DNA from: Weizmannia acidilactici
GTDB taxonomy: Bacteria > Bacillota > Bacilli > Bacillales > Bacillaceae_C
Assembly (NCBI RefSeq): GCF_008974225.1
Contig: NZ_BKZR01000006.1
Location: 40,772 to 104,771 of the forward strand
DNA: 64,000 nucleotides
Reading direction: 5' to 3'
The position numbers and the translations under genes were made by a program. Below the pieces are notes generated by a model, which was not told the origin of the DNA, made no database searches, and worked only from the letters and a program-made list of their open reading frames with translations. The first letter of the stretch is position 1; every line of letters starts with the position of its first letter. This document shows positions 51,001 through 59,913 of this stretch, one piece after another.

Positions 51001-51840
51001 TTGCCATGGGCCGGTGCTTGCGGAAAGCAGCCTGTCCACAACCGCCACATCATCCAGATAATTTTCCGCTCTGGGTGCCGGACCGCCCGGCTGTTTGGAG
51101 AGCTCATACGCTTCTTCCAGCATTTCTTTGGCCGCCTGCAGCTGAAGGCGGATATCTTCTTTCACAGGCGCCATAAACGGAAGGGCATCCAACTCCGCCC
51201 GATCCCCCACAGCGTACATTTCCACCATTTTATCCAGCCATCCGGAAGGATCCGGGTGGGAACGGGAAAAATCGTACAGTCTCCGGATCAAATGTTGGAG
51301 CTGTTCGTCGCTCCGATCATTTGAAAACGTGTCGACCACACGGTAAAAGGCATCATTATCCTCTTTCCCGTATTCAGCTTCAAACAAATCATCCAACACT
51401 TCATCGCGCAAAAGTTCCGCTTCCGTGTCATCCGCAATCCGGAAACCCGGATCAATGTCAATCAAATAATAGTATTTCCGGATCACTTCGAGGCAGAAAG
51501 AGTGGAGCGTGGAAATGGAAGCTTTATTCAGCAGACTCAACTGCTTCCGTAAATGGCGGGAGTCCGGCCTGCTGCTGATAGCAGCTTCAATTGCTTCCCC
51601 GATCCGATGACGCATTTCGGCGGCAGCGGCATTCGTAAAGGTAACAACCAACAGTTCATCAATATCAAGCGGATCTTCTTCGTCCAATAGTTTTTGGATA
51701 ATCCTTTCAACAAGCACCGCCGTTTTCCCGGATCCGGCCGCAGCCGCCACTAGAATATCCTGCCCTTTTGCCATGACGGCTTTCCACTGGTCGTCCGTCC
51801 ATAACGCACCGGCCGGTTTAGCAGGAATAGCTGTTTTCAT
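48091..51840 (-). CDS. addA: ATP-dependent helicase/nuclease subunit A
   Basis: A 1249-residue UvrD-type helicase fused to a RecB-type nuclease. Walker A is AAAAGSGKTAVLVERI (near residue 35), Walker B is FKEVLIDEYQDVNMVQE, and motif VI lies in RVLYVALTRAKEKLYLVG. C-terminal nuclease residues are in FDCVVEEKDGLILLDFKSD. AddAB processes double-strand breaks for RecA and regulates recombination at Chi. ATG 51840 has AAGGAG upstream; it overlaps addB, so translation is coupled. Confidence 0.96.
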   Translation of the reverse strand: MKTAIPAKPAGALWTDDQWKAVMAKGQDILVAAAAGSGKTAVLVERIIQKLLDEEDPLDIDELLVVTFTNAAAAEMRHRIGEAIEAAISSRPDSRHLRKQLSLLNKASISTLHSFCLEVIRKYYYLIDIDPGFRIADDTEAELLRDEVLDDLFEAEYGKEDNDAFYRVVDTFSNDRSDEQLQHLIRRLYDFSRSHPDPSGWLDKMVEMYAVGDRAELDALPFMAPVKEDIRLQLQAAKEMLEEAYELSKQPGGPAPRAENYLDDVAVVDRLLSASTGPWQNLYEKMNTWTFTRAKMCKGDDYEEELVQAADDLRKSAKKILEGLKKDFFTRKPESFLNDMKEMQPVIATLAELVKKFSTAYANVKAEKGLADFSDLEHFCLEILTTKNENGGWVPSEAAKAYQAQFKEVLIDEYQDVNMVQETIIRLVTRGSGYDGNLFMVGDVKQSIYRFRLAEPNLFLSKYQAFDSKGEHTGLRIDLSKNFRSRKEILDGTNFIFKQIMGVHVGEMEYDEQAALVKGASYPEGDFPIEVAIIDQADEEAGEDDAADMDEDVMDKAELEQSQLESRYLARTIQKLIQEKQPVYNPKTGTFRPIQYKDIVILMRSMTWAPEMVEEFKQAGIPLYAELSTGYFDATEVAVMLSLLKVIDNPYQDIPLAVVLRSPIVGLNEEELARIRIHAKRGPYYEAVKKFISDRPEPEEEEVHEKVSKFAEKLSEWRSVARQGDLSSLIWQLYRGTKFYDFVGGLPGGKQRQANLRALYDRARQYEETSFRGLFRFLRFIERMQERGDDLGTARALSEQEDVVRLMTIHASKGLEFPVVFVAGLNRKFNMRDINQAFLFDKDFGFACKYISPQKRIIYPSLPHLAFKRKKKLEMLAEEMRVLYVALTRAKEKLYLVGTVKNLKSRLEKWKKVQKQQSWLIKDHLRASANSYLDWIGPALARHEDAEELFTEDMLTGKLTLKDPSRWNITLIPKEQFGDPDGEETEPEEDWQHLVKAGLPVAAHSEWKESVFEHLSWRYKNETATLRRAKQSVSELKRMNEERDETNGTQLIPRTQKHVFDRPRFMQEKSITPAERGTAMHMVMQHIPLDAPPTYASVEELIDDMIKRELLTEEQADAIAVEQLVHFFETEIGETILQAEKVMREMPFSLSLPASEIYRDKALAEERVLVQGIFDCVVEEKDGLILLDFKSDRIQERFKGGFEEAEPVLRKRYEIQLTLYGRALETILKRKVKAKYLYFFNGGHVIKVH

Positions 51841-54800
51841 CTTTTTCACTCTCCTTTCGCATTATTTCCAGAATTTCTTCCTGTTTTTGTGGGGTGATGA
51901 TCCGGTAACGATTTTCTTCCATCGACTGGTCGAACTGGCATACCGACCGGAACGGGCAAACCGCGCATGCTGCCTGTTTTTTGATTTTATACGGCGCGAT
52001 ATCGGTGGCGCCGGACATGATCGCATTGCCGGCTTTCATATAAATATGGCGCACATATTTGCGGATCGTTTCGAAATCTTCTTTGCTGGCGACTTCGGAA
52101 CGGGCGGTTAATTTTCCGTCTTTTTTCAGGCCTGCCGCTACGATTGCGCTGTTTCCCGACTCAAGCGTCTTATCCATGAGTGAAATGACTTCCGGACTGT
52201 CCAGCATCAACCCCCGCATCCGGAAATCTTTTAAAATTTTTTCTTCGATTTCTTCTATGGTTAAAATCTTATCCGCAGAAATGAGCGGATCGTGAAGATG
52301 GAAATACAGCACGCCCGCCGGAAGGCTTTCTTTTCCAATCAGCTGACGGGAGTAAGTCATGATGATATCCAAATAAGTGAGCACCTGCAAGTCTAGCCCG
52401 TAATAGACATCCGTTAAATCGAACTTGTGTGCGCTTGATTTGTAATCGATCACCCTTACGTAAACGCCGTTTTCATTCTCCACTTTATCGACGCGGTCGA
52501 TCCGGCCCTGCAGCTCCATTTTCACCCCGTTTTTCAGCGTAAACGACAGCGGCGGCAGCTCTTTTTTCGGTCCGAAGGCAAGTTCCATCGCAACCGGTTC
52601 GAAGCCGCTCCTTTGGGCATGCACGCTTAAAATATAGGACGCCCTTCCAACAACCTGCTCCAGTTTCTTTTTAATATATTGGTAGCGTTTCGTACTCAGC
52701 AATATTTGGTGCTGTAGTTTCGGCGCCAGATCGTCCACCGCCGCTTTTGCCAATTCCATGCTTTGCTTCTTGCTGATTTTGGACCACGGAATGCCTTCCT
52801 GCTGCAGTTTATCGGAAATCCATTTCAGCGCCCCGTGGAAAAGGTCGCCGATATTCGGGGCATCAAGGCGGAAGACTTCGCGCTCGCGGAGTTTCAGCCC
52901 GTATGTCGCAAAATGTGAAAACGGACAGACGAAAAACTGCTCCATTCTCGACACACTGGCTAAAATATGGTCTCCGTACAATTCTCGGCTCGTTTTTTCG
53001 GACAGTTTGCGCGCCTTGTTTTGATAAAACAAACTTGAAAAAGCATGGGCGGCCCCATTTTTCCATTCCGGGTTTCCAATATAGAAGTTATAAGCATCCC
53101 ACCAAAAACTGGCCATTGGATAGCCCCTTTTCTTCAGCTGCAACTGGGAAGTGACAAAAGCAACGGCAGCCGCCGGATGGGAAATATATGCGATTTGCTG
53201 ATCATCTTGCAGTTCGGCCGGATCATTCACCCATAATCCCCCACCATGTGACGGGAACATATCCTGCATCCGTTTGATATAAGGGGACGCAAGCAGCGCC
53301 TTCCCTTCTTCATCGGCAAGAGGATAAGATAGGACAAGCCTTTCCGAAGGCGTCGTCAGCGCACGGTAAAAAATAAATTCTTCATCCAAAAGACGCACTT
53401 TGCTTCCCGGTGTGATCTCCATGCCTTTCAACAGCAAATATTCGCGTTCCTCATCATTTAGGATCCCCTCTTCGGTTATTTTGGCCGGCATCACGCCATC
53501 ATTCACCCCGATAATAAATGCCAGTTTTACATCCGAAAGGCGCGACTGTTCCAAATCGGCCACCAACACTTGATCCAAGGCAGGCGGGACGATCGAAAAT
53601 TTCAAAGACTCAAGCCCCGTTTCGATAATGGACGAAAATTTCTTTAGATCTGCAGGGTCATCGCCAAAAATTTCCACGAACTGGTCCAAAAGGCCCATCA
53701 CTTCATTCCAGGCCTGGTCATGTTCCCTGGCGGCGACAAGATCCCCTTCTTCTTCCTTAATTAGCCGTAAATTTTCCAGTTTTCTTGGAATCTCCAACTC
53801 TTCCAAATAAAGATACAGCGCTTCGCACAGCGCACGCCCTGTCTTAGCCCGCTTCAGCCGCCGCGATAGGCGCAAAACCGGCGCTGTGATCAACAACCGC
53901 AGCTCATTGATTTCCTGTTCAATTTTTCTTTCTTCGTCGGTTTGCGGCAGATTTTCCAGCTCAAGGCCCCTGATGCGCCTGTACTCCCATCTTTTTCTGC
54001 CCGTCCATCGTTCCCCCTGGATCCCATAAGCAAGGACATAGTTTTCAAGCCGATCCATTTTTTCACGCAGCCTATGGATGTTTTCCCCAAGCGGAAACAA
54101 TAGGTCTGTTTTTACCGCCCGGAAAACGGGTTCATAGCGCCAGTTTCCCCGGATAATTTCCAAAGTGGAGCGGACCAGCTCAATTAGCGGATGATTGAGC
54201 ATCGGCCGTTTCCGGTCAATAAAATACGGCACCTCATAATCATAAAAAACCGTTTCGATTAACTCCTGGTAGGCATCTCCGTTGCGGACAAGGAGGGCGA
54301 TATCCCGGTAGCGGCACCAGTTTTGCATGACAGCATCCCGGATCGCACGGGCAATCCCCTCAATTTCCGCCCGCCTGTTATTTGCCTGCCAAATTTCCAC
54401 CCTGCTTTCATCCAAAAAAGATGGAAACGGCAGTTCTTCAAAGCTGGACTGTAAAAAGCGCAGGCTTTCATGCCCGAACCGGACCGGCTCATGGAGCACA
54501 ACATCTTCTTCCATGTCAACCTGGCCTGAAAGCGCCAGTTCATAAATGGACGCATATGCTTCCCCCGGCATCCGGAACAGGTACAAATCATCGGGGCGGG
54601 CCCTTCGGAACGCCCTGTCCGTTGCCAGAGCAACCGTGACGCGGCGGCAAGTTTTCAAAAGTTCCGTGATGACCAAATATTCCTGGGGGGTAAAAGTGTG
54701 GAAACCGTCAATATAAATTTCCGCCTGCTGCAAATAGCGGGAATGCGCGATCGCAGAAGCAAGCAGGCGCAAGTAATCTTCCGAATCAATGTATTTGCCT

Positions 54801-55324
54801 TCCAATTTTTGTTCATAGGCGCTGTACACGATTTCTAAGTCATGCAGCTTATCCGACAGAACTTCTCCTTTTCCTTCTTTCCCGAGTTCTTCCCGCTGCT
54901 CTAAAAGCTGCTCCGGTGTAACACAGGAACGTTTAAATTCTGTCAATATCTGCTCAACATGGTCAATAAATCCGGCCTTATCCGCCGCCCGTCCAAACAC
55001 GGACAGTTCTTCTTTTTTATCTTCTAATATTTTCCGAATGAGCATATTTAAACCTGAACTAGAAACGTGGCTGCGGCTGATGCCGCCAACTTCTTGCAAT
55101 ATTTTCCATGCAAGGCGCGTAAAGCTGTACACCTGGGCACGGATCATGCCGCCCAGATCCGGGGCATGTGCAAGCCGTGTTTCCGACAAAAATGTCATCT
55201 GCTCCGGAACAAGATAAATCAAGGGGGAGCCGGATGGATTTTCAAGCAGTTTCTGTCTGATTTCGCGGTGGATGAATTCCGTCTTCCCCGTCCCGGGACG
55301 GCCGATAATAAATCGAAGGGACAC
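51818..55324 (-). CDS. addB: ATP-dependent nuclease subunit B
   Basis: A 1168-residue partner of AddA. The N-terminus has an ATPase-like FIIGRPGTGKTEFIHREI. The C-terminal nuclease domain is bracketed by an Fe-S cluster: a first Cys in MEQFFVCPFSHFATYG and three in AACAVCPFRSVCQFD (C-x2-C-x5-C). Nuclease acids are in RVIDYKSSAHKFDLTD. The start is GTG 55324, 10 bases after GAAGGA; GTG 55333 abuts that site. It is the first gene of addBA. Confidence 0.95.
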   Translation of the reverse strand: MSLRFIIGRPGTGKTEFIHREIRQKLLENPSGSPLIYLVPEQMTFLSETRLAHAPDLGGMIRAQVYSFTRLAWKILQEVGGISRSHVSSSGLNMLIRKILEDKKEELSVFGRAADKAGFIDHVEQILTEFKRSCVTPEQLLEQREELGKEGKGEVLSDKLHDLEIVYSAYEQKLEGKYIDSEDYLRLLASAIAHSRYLQQAEIYIDGFHTFTPQEYLVITELLKTCRRVTVALATDRAFRRARPDDLYLFRMPGEAYASIYELALSGQVDMEEDVVLHEPVRFGHESLRFLQSSFEELPFPSFLDESRVEIWQANNRRAEIEGIARAIRDAVMQNWCRYRDIALLVRNGDAYQELIETVFYDYEVPYFIDRKRPMLNHPLIELVRSTLEIIRGNWRYEPVFRAVKTDLLFPLGENIHRLREKMDRLENYVLAYGIQGERWTGRKRWEYRRIRGLELENLPQTDEERKIEQEINELRLLITAPVLRLSRRLKRAKTGRALCEALYLYLEELEIPRKLENLRLIKEEEGDLVAAREHDQAWNEVMGLLDQFVEIFGDDPADLKKFSSIIETGLESLKFSIVPPALDQVLVADLEQSRLSDVKLAFIIGVNDGVMPAKITEEGILNDEEREYLLLKGMEITPGSKVRLLDEEFIFYRALTTPSERLVLSYPLADEEGKALLASPYIKRMQDMFPSHGGGLWVNDPAELQDDQQIAYISHPAAAVAFVTSQLQLKKRGYPMASFWWDAYNFYIGNPEWKNGAAHAFSSLFYQNKARKLSEKTSRELYGDHILASVSRMEQFFVCPFSHFATYGLKLREREVFRLDAPNIGDLFHGALKWISDKLQQEGIPWSKISKKQSMELAKAAVDDLAPKLQHQILLSTKRYQYIKKKLEQVVGRASYILSVHAQRSGFEPVAMELAFGPKKELPPLSFTLKNGVKMELQGRIDRVDKVENENGVYVRVIDYKSSAHKFDLTDVYYGLDLQVLTYLDIIMTYSRQLIGKESLPAGVLYFHLHDPLISADKILTIEEIEEKILKDFRMRGLMLDSPEVISLMDKTLESGNSAIVAAGLKKDGKLTARSEVASKEDFETIRKYVRHIYMKAGNAIMSGATDIAPYKIKKQAACAVCPFRSVCQFDQSMEENRYRIITPQKQEEILEIMRKESEKDENSYSC

Positions 55325-55333
55325 TCGTTTCAC

Positions 55334-55586
55334 TTCCTTCTATCCGATCATTCCAATTTCTTCATAACACGCTTCCATTTGCCGAATGGCGTAAACACAC
55401 GGAAACCGCAACCAAAATTAGAACATTTGTTCTTTTATTTTAAATCATATTTACGGCTTAATCAAGTTTTTTGTGCTACTCCGGTTCGGGGCGCGCTATA
55501 CGAACCACAATGCACAAAAATAAGGTACCGCCGCCTTCGGGAAAGTCCCTTTTTAAGCTGCGGTGCCGCATTAAAAACGCACCCTT
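55334..55586. other. Intergenic region upstream of addB
   Basis: About 250 bases containing the presumed addBA promoter on the minus strand and the end of the AIM24 gene's downstream region. I recognised no small gene or clear terminator here. Confidence 0.35.
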
Positions 55587-56375
55587 TTAATCCCCGTCAA
55601 ACAGATCAAACAGCCCTTTTGCTATGCTGCCTTCATCCCTGGAACCGCCGAACTGCGGCATTGCCGCAAACACACGGCTTGCGAGACGGCTGAAAGGGAG
55701 GGACTGCACCCAAACCGCCCCCGGGCCGCGCAATGTGGCAAAGAACAGCCCTTCGCCGCCGAACAATGCAGTTTTAATTCCTTTAACAAATTCAATATCA
55801 TAATCAACGGTTCTTGTCATGGCTACAAGGCAACCTGTATCAACCCTTAATGTTTCCCCGGGTGCCAGTTCACGCTTTTGGATCGTGCCGCCTGCATGGA
55901 TAAAGGCAAGGCCGTCCCCTTCAAGCTTCTGCATGATAAAGCCTTCGCCACCAAAAAACCCGGTGCCGATTTTCCGCTGGAATTCGATACCAACCGAGAC
56001 CCCTTTTGCTGCAGCCAAAAAGGCATCTTTTTGGCAAATTATCTTCCCGTCGTGTTCACTTAAATCCATCGGCACGATTTTGCCCGGGTAAGGCGCCGCA
56101 AAAGCGACATGCTTCTTATCGTAGGCTTCATTCGTAAAAGCGGTCATAAATAAGCTTTCACCGGTAATTAGTCTTTTTCCGGCCGAGAACAATTTCCCCA
56201 TTAAGCCGCTCTGGCTGCCCGATCCGTCGCCAAAGATCGTTTCCATCCGGATGCCGTCTTCCATCATCATCAAGCTACCCGCTTCGGCAATGACCGTTTC
56301 CTGCGGGTCCAGTTCCACTTCGACAAACTGCATGTCGTCCCCATACAGTTTGAAATCAATATCATGGTTGTTCAT
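55587..56375 (-). CDS. AIM24 / TIGR00266 family protein
   Basis: A 262-residue beta-rich protein: FVEVELDPQETVIAEAGSLM, GESLFMTAFTNEAYDKKHVA and RVDTGCLVAMTRTVDYDIEF, ending with FGGEGLFFATLRGPGAVWVQ. These mark the AIM24 family. ATG 56375 is preferred because GGAGG is 7 bases away; ATG 56381 is too close. The role in bacteria is unknown. Confidence 0.9.
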   Translation of the reverse strand: MNNHDIDFKLYGDDMQFVEVELDPQETVIAEAGSLMMMEDGIRMETIFGDGSGSQSGLMGKLFSAGKRLITGESLFMTAFTNEAYDKKHVAFAAPYPGKIVPMDLSEHDGKIICQKDAFLAAAKGVSVGIEFQRKIGTGFFGGEGFIMQKLEGDGLAFIHAGGTIQKRELAPGETLRVDTGCLVAMTRTVDYDIEFVKGIKTALFGGEGLFFATLRGPGAVWVQSLPFSRLASRVFAAMPQFGGSRDEGSIAKGLFDLFDGD

Positions 56376-56416
56376 TTCCATACCTCCATTCAAAATCGCT
56401 TTCCCCTGTATACGAA

Positions 56417-57034
56417 TCAACTTTGATTTTGTTCCATTTTTATTTTTCGGCTCAACCGGGCTTCCACTCTTTTCCCGACAAACCATAACACGGCGATGGC
56501 CAGCAGCACAATTCCCGTACGAAGCGGCTGTTTCAAAAGCGATGCAATATCATGCCCAATAAAGCTGATGATGAAAATGGTGATCATTTTGCCGGCAAAT
56601 ACAGCCAATAAATATTGGAACCAGCGGATCGCGGAAAGGCCTGCCACGATATTAACGACAGCCGAGGGGGTGAAAGGAAAACAGAGCAGCACAAAAAGCG
56701 GCGCAAACCCGTGGCGGTCAAGCCAATCCATCAGTTTTTTCACATGGCGGTGTGTCTTTAAAAAAGCAAGAAAACGGCTCTGCCCGTACTTTCTTACGGA
56801 GAGGAATACAAGAAAAGCCCCCGTGCATGCCCCGAACCATGATAAGAGAAACCCTAGCCAAAGCCCAAATGCGTTGGCATTTGCCATGACAATCAGCACC
56901 ATGGGCAAAAAGGGTAGAAAAGCCTCCAAAACGAGCAGCCCCGTCCCTAAAATAGGCCCGAAAGAACGGTATTGGGTCATTAGCTGCATGAAGTTTTCCA
57001 TCGTTAGCCAATCTTTGAGCAGTTCCAGGTTCAT
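56417..57034 (-). CDS. TVP38/TMEM64 family (VTT domain) membrane protein
   Basis: A 205-residue polytopic protein with the VTT/SNARE-associated core: LEAFLPFLPMVLIVMANANA, GACTGAFLVFLSVRKYGQSR and FVLLCFPFTPSAVVNIVAGL, then two more helices. Such proteins are linked to lipid scrambling or transport. ATG 57034 is used, with GGAGG about 12-13 bases upstream; an in-frame ATG at 57055 overlaps that site. It is upstream of the AIM24 gene on the same strand, with 41 bases between them. Confidence 0.85.
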   Translation of the reverse strand: MNLELLKDWLTMENFMQLMTQYRSFGPILGTGLLVLEAFLPFLPMVLIVMANANAFGLWLGFLLSWFGACTGAFLVFLSVRKYGQSRFLAFLKTHRHVKKLMDWLDRHGFAPLFVLLCFPFTPSAVVNIVAGLSAIRWFQYLLAVFAGKMITIFIISFIGHDIASLLKQPLRTGIVLLAIAVLWFVGKRVEARLSRKIKMEQNQS

Positions 57035-57115
57035 ATTCTTCTTGTACTCCTCCATTTTCAATTCGCTTTTAGTGTACCATATCACCGATGTATTATTTTC
57101 AATCGACTCCCACTT

Positions 57116-57399
57116 TTATTTTTGGTCTGGTGAACTCACGGTATTTCGGGGCTCCAGCTGGTAAAGCCATTCCAGTTGCTTCCTATGTCCAATGCCGGTT
57201 CCGGGTTCCCGATTGCACGTAAAAAATATTTGAAATGGATTCATACTGCTTTCGCCAATATGTGTCTGACAAACAGCACCTTTTAGCTGTTTGCTTGCAA
57301 GCTGCGGACGATGGAGTACAGCGCATATAAATCTTTTTCCTCTCCAAACGGCGATCGTTCCTTTCTTTAACGATTCATAAGTAAATTTCGATTTTCCAC
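57116..57399 (-). other. Open frame without a start, possible decayed gene
   Basis: After a TGA near 57402 the minus strand stays open for about 90 codons (KFTYESLKKGTIAVWRGKRF ... GHRKQLEWLYQLEPRNTVSS) and ends at TAA 57118-57116. No start codon with a ribosome-binding site is present. Just upstream, in a different frame, EYFGQEIDLVTKGKLKWKIE also looks coding-like. This may be a frameshifted remnant. I do not recognise it, and chance is possible. Confidence 0.3.
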
Positions 57400-57458
57400 T
57401 TCAATTTTCCTTTTGTAACCAGATCAATTTCCTGTCCAAAGTATTCACTTTATCGAAC

Positions 57459-57484
57459 AAAAAGGCAGGGAGCCCTTCCCTGCC
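57459..57484 (-). terminator. Terminator of comK
   Basis: GGCAGGGA and TCCCTGCC form an 8-bp stem, followed by TTTTT on the minus strand, 7 bases after the comK stop. Confidence 0.85.
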
Positions 57485-57490
57485 TGCCGC

Positions 57491-58030
57491 CTAAAACCAA
57501 TACAGCCCGTGATCCCCAAAATCCTCAAACACCTTAAACCCTTGTTGCTTTAAAAAAAGCAATCTTGCCCGCCTGATTTTAGCTTCATAAGCAACCTGCA
57601 ATGATGCCGCATTGTGATACTGGTTCAAAAATGAGCCGTGGCTAATCGGCAAAATAAACGTTTGGTTGTTGGAAAAAATGATTTTTGTTTTCCCCCCCTC
57701 TTCAGGGTAATGGTCTTTGATATGCCTGGAAACCAGCCAGATACAATCCGGCTTAGTTGGCGATTTAGTTGGAAAAAGTATTGTGGATGTATGGGGATCT
57801 ATAATTATGGGCGGTTTATGGCGGACATTAATTAAGCGTTTCGTTGAATTTTTTCTTCCTTCAAAGTTGCTTCCAAAATTTTCACAACTTATTTTAACAA
57901 TTTCTAAAGGACTGTCCTGCACATAAATTTCCTGATTGACTTCGAGAACTTTTGAACCAGCCTCACTTCCATCACTGTAAGGAATAATCGCCATAGTATA
58001 CGGACAAATTTCATACTCTTTCAGTTGCAA
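57491..58030 (-). CDS. comK: Competence transcription factor ComK
   Basis: A 179-residue protein with the ComK core: ENFGSNFEGRKNSTKRLINV, HKPPIIIDPHTSTILFPTKS, KPDCIWL and then IIFSNNQTFILPISHGSFLN. ComK activates DNA-uptake and recombination genes and its own promoter. The start is TTG 58030, with GGGGG 7 bases upstream. The C-terminus (VFEDFGDHGLYWF) differs from B. subtilis ComK and is somewhat shorter. It is divergent from the IDEAL-domain gene yhzC. MecA, which targets ComK for ClpCP, is encoded at 17741-18400. Confidence 0.9.
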   Translation of the reverse strand: MQLKEYEICPYTMAIIPYSDGSEAGSKVLEVNQEIYVQDSPLEIVKISCENFGSNFEGRKNSTKRLINVRHKPPIIIDPHTSTILFPTKSPTKPDCIWLVSRHIKDHYPEEGGKTKIIFSNNQTFILPISHGSFLNQYHNAASLQVAYEAKIRRARLLFLKQQGFKVFEDFGDHGLYWF

Positions 58031-58104
58031 ACATCTTCCCCCCAATAGCATTATTCATAACTCTATTATAGTACAAAATTCCTCAATTTCTAGTATTTTT
58101 TTCA

Positions 58105-58153
58105 AAAAATGCGTATTTTTTTCCAATTCATTGTTTCAGAAAAGGCAAATTTT
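58105..58153. promoter_or_regulatory. Candidate ComK-type AT boxes upstream of comK
   Basis: Two sequences resembling AAAA-N5-TTTT occur between comK and yhzC: AAAAATGCGTATT (58105-58117) and AAAGGCAAATTTT (58141-58153), each with one mismatch. The spacing of about 23 bases is not one of the classical spacings I recall, and the region is AT-rich, so chance matches are likely. Confidence 0.25.
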
Positions 58154-58214
58154 TTTGATTGATTTTCGTTTGAAAACTCTATATAATAAAAAAAAGCGAA
58201 AAGGGTGATCATAC

Positions 58215-58448
58215 ATGGAGAACAAAAAATCTTATTCTGACCTGCCAAAAGAAAGTGCGATGACCCAGATCCAAATGGAAAAATTCGTGGAACACATTTA
58301 TACTGACATGCTGCTAAATGAGATCATGTTGAACAAACAAAAAGAGAAACTGCTGGAACAAATCGACCATGTACTTGATCTCCGGGACAAAGAGCAGTTC
58401 ATGGAGCTAACGAATGAACTCAAAAAAATCAATTTACAATTCGGATGA
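58215..58448 (+). CDS. yhzC: IDEAL domain protein YhzC
   Basis: A 77-residue protein whose second half is an IDEAL domain: YTDMLLNEIMLNKQKEKLLE followed by IDHVLDLRDKEQFMELTNEL. In B. subtilis yhzC is also next to comK. AAAAGGGTGA precedes the ATG. The IDEAL domain also occurs at the ends of ComK-related and other regulatory proteins, but the role of this short form is unknown. Confidence 0.85.
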   Translation: MENKKSYSDLPKESAMTQIQMEKFVEHIYTDMLLNEIMLNKQKEKLLEQIDHVLDLRDKEQFMELTNELKKINLQFG

Positions 58449-58464
58449 TTCGGGCTGCGGCAAA

Positions 58465-58499
58465 GCGGTCAAAACCGGTTTGCACCGCCCTTTTCTTTT
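58465..58499 (+). terminator. Terminator of yhzC
   Basis: GCGGT and ACCGC enclose an inner imperfect stem (AAAACC / GGTTT), followed by CCTTTTCTTTT. Confidence 0.55.
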
Positions 58500-58520
58500 G
58501 CTCAAATAGCCGTTAAATCC

Positions 58521-58565
58521 AAAAAAGCAGCGGGCGCCTTGCAAACTGGCGCACACTGCTTTTTT
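58521..58565 (-). terminator. Terminator of yhfN
   Basis: AGCAG...GGCGCC and GGCGC...CTGCT form an interrupted stem, flanked by A6 and T6, after the yhfN stop. Confidence 0.7.
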
Positions 58566-58577
58566 CATAGTCAGGTT

Positions 58578-59831
58578 TTATTTTTCCCCTTCCAGCATGC
58601 GGATTCGCTCCAGCATCGTCGGGTGATCGTAGCGGAATATTTTTACAAGAAGCGGAGGATTGACTTCACTTAGTCCCGCCTTCGTTAAGATTTGGAACGT
58701 TTGGATGCCGGATTTAGGATCGTGGGTCATTTTGACGGCATAGCGGTCCGCACGGAGTTCCTCATACCGTGATCCCCAATTCACAAGCGGACTTGACGCA
58801 AACAGCAAAACCGAGGAAATCAACAAGAACAGGGGAAGCGAACTGATATTCGAAATTCCCGTCATCCATCGTCCGCTTCCTTTCCGGCTAGCAATGGCGT
58901 TCATGATTTTCGCATTCAGCCACAACCCGATAAGCATCATCAAAATATAACCCGCCGTGCCGAAATAAATATGTTTTTCCACATAATGCCCCATCTCATG
59001 TGCCATCACAAATAAAATCTCTTTATCGTTCAAACGGTTGAGGGTCGTATCCCAGAGTACGATCCTTGAATTGGCGCCGATCCCTGTGACATAGGCATTT
59101 AAGGCATTTGTTTTTTCTGACATATTGACTTCATATACATGATCCGCCGGAATATGTGCTTTCGACGCGAGCGCTAGGATTTTTGCTTCCAGCGCCTTGT
59201 CTTTCAAAGGATAAAAATCATTATACAAAGGATCGATTACAACCGGCTGGATAAACATCATAAAAACCGTATACGGAATCGACAATAGCCAGGCAGGAAT
59301 CCACCATTTATACCGGTACTTTTTCATGAGCGCATAGAGGACAGCGAAAACGGCAAACATGATCACGAAATTTACCCAAAAATCGGTGACTTCATCTTTC
59401 ATCCACCCGGTAAACGTCTGGGTGGAAATGTGATATACCTTTGAAAAACGGTAGGACAGGAAACTCATCGGGAATGTAAACAAAAAAGATGCAATGGAAA
59501 ACCAAAAGAGATAAACCGCTGTTTGAATGACGCGGAAGCGTGAAACTTCAGCGGCCCACTTTTCAAACATTTTCGAGATGCCGAGCGCGAGAACCAAAAA
59601 ATAAAAAAGCCATTCATACGGGGCAGACAGGAAAAAAAGCAGGTTCCGGATTTTCGAATATGCTTCGATTAAATACAGTTCACGGCTGTTCATAAAAATT
59701 GCGGGATCTGCGGCCGTTCCCCTGTACTGCTCCGGAATCGCGGTATTTGCAAAACGAAATAGATACCAGTACATCAAAAGACCGAACAGCACATATCCGG
59801 CTATTGCCCGCAATGCCCATTTCGTTTTCAA
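58578..59831 (-). CDS. yhfN: M48 family metallopeptidase (Ste24-like)
   Basis: A 417-residue membrane protease. The N-terminal half has about five helices. The zinc site is ILFVMAHEMGHYVEKHIYFG (HEMGH), and the third ligand is in RYEELRADRYAVKMTHDPKS. VNMSEKTNALNAYVTGIGAN is the CAAX protease 1 motif. It probably degrades membrane or secreted proteins. The start is TTG 59831, which aligns with the B. subtilis N-terminus and follows AAGGAGG at a long distance. An ATG at 59900 would add 23 unconserved residues. Confidence 0.88.
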   Translation of the reverse strand: MKTKWALRAIAGYVLFGLLMYWYLFRFANTAIPEQYRGTAADPAIFMNSRELYLIEAYSKIRNLLFFLSAPYEWLFYFLVLALGISKMFEKWAAEVSRFRVIQTAVYLFWFSIASFLFTFPMSFLSYRFSKVYHISTQTFTGWMKDEVTDFWVNFVIMFAVFAVLYALMKKYRYKWWIPAWLLSIPYTVFMMFIQPVVIDPLYNDFYPLKDKALEAKILALASKAHIPADHVYEVNMSEKTNALNAYVTGIGANSRIVLWDTTLNRLNDKEILFVMAHEMGHYVEKHIYFGTAGYILMMLIGLWLNAKIMNAIASRKGSGRWMTGISNISSLPLFLLISSVLLFASSPLVNWGSRYEELRADRYAVKMTHDPKSGIQTFQILTKAGLSEVNPPLLVKIFRYDHPTMLERIRMLEGEK

Positions 59832-59913
59832 TAAATATGCACTCCCTCCTTGTCCTTCACTATATATGTAACGCAGGAAAAAGGCATTTAGAACAGCCAT
59901 TTTTTAATGTGCC

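Noticed and set aside
58081..58153. Functional ComK binding site at the comK promoter
   Set aside because: Kept only as a weak regulatory entry: each half-site has a mismatch, the spacing is not classical, and the sequence is AT-rich.
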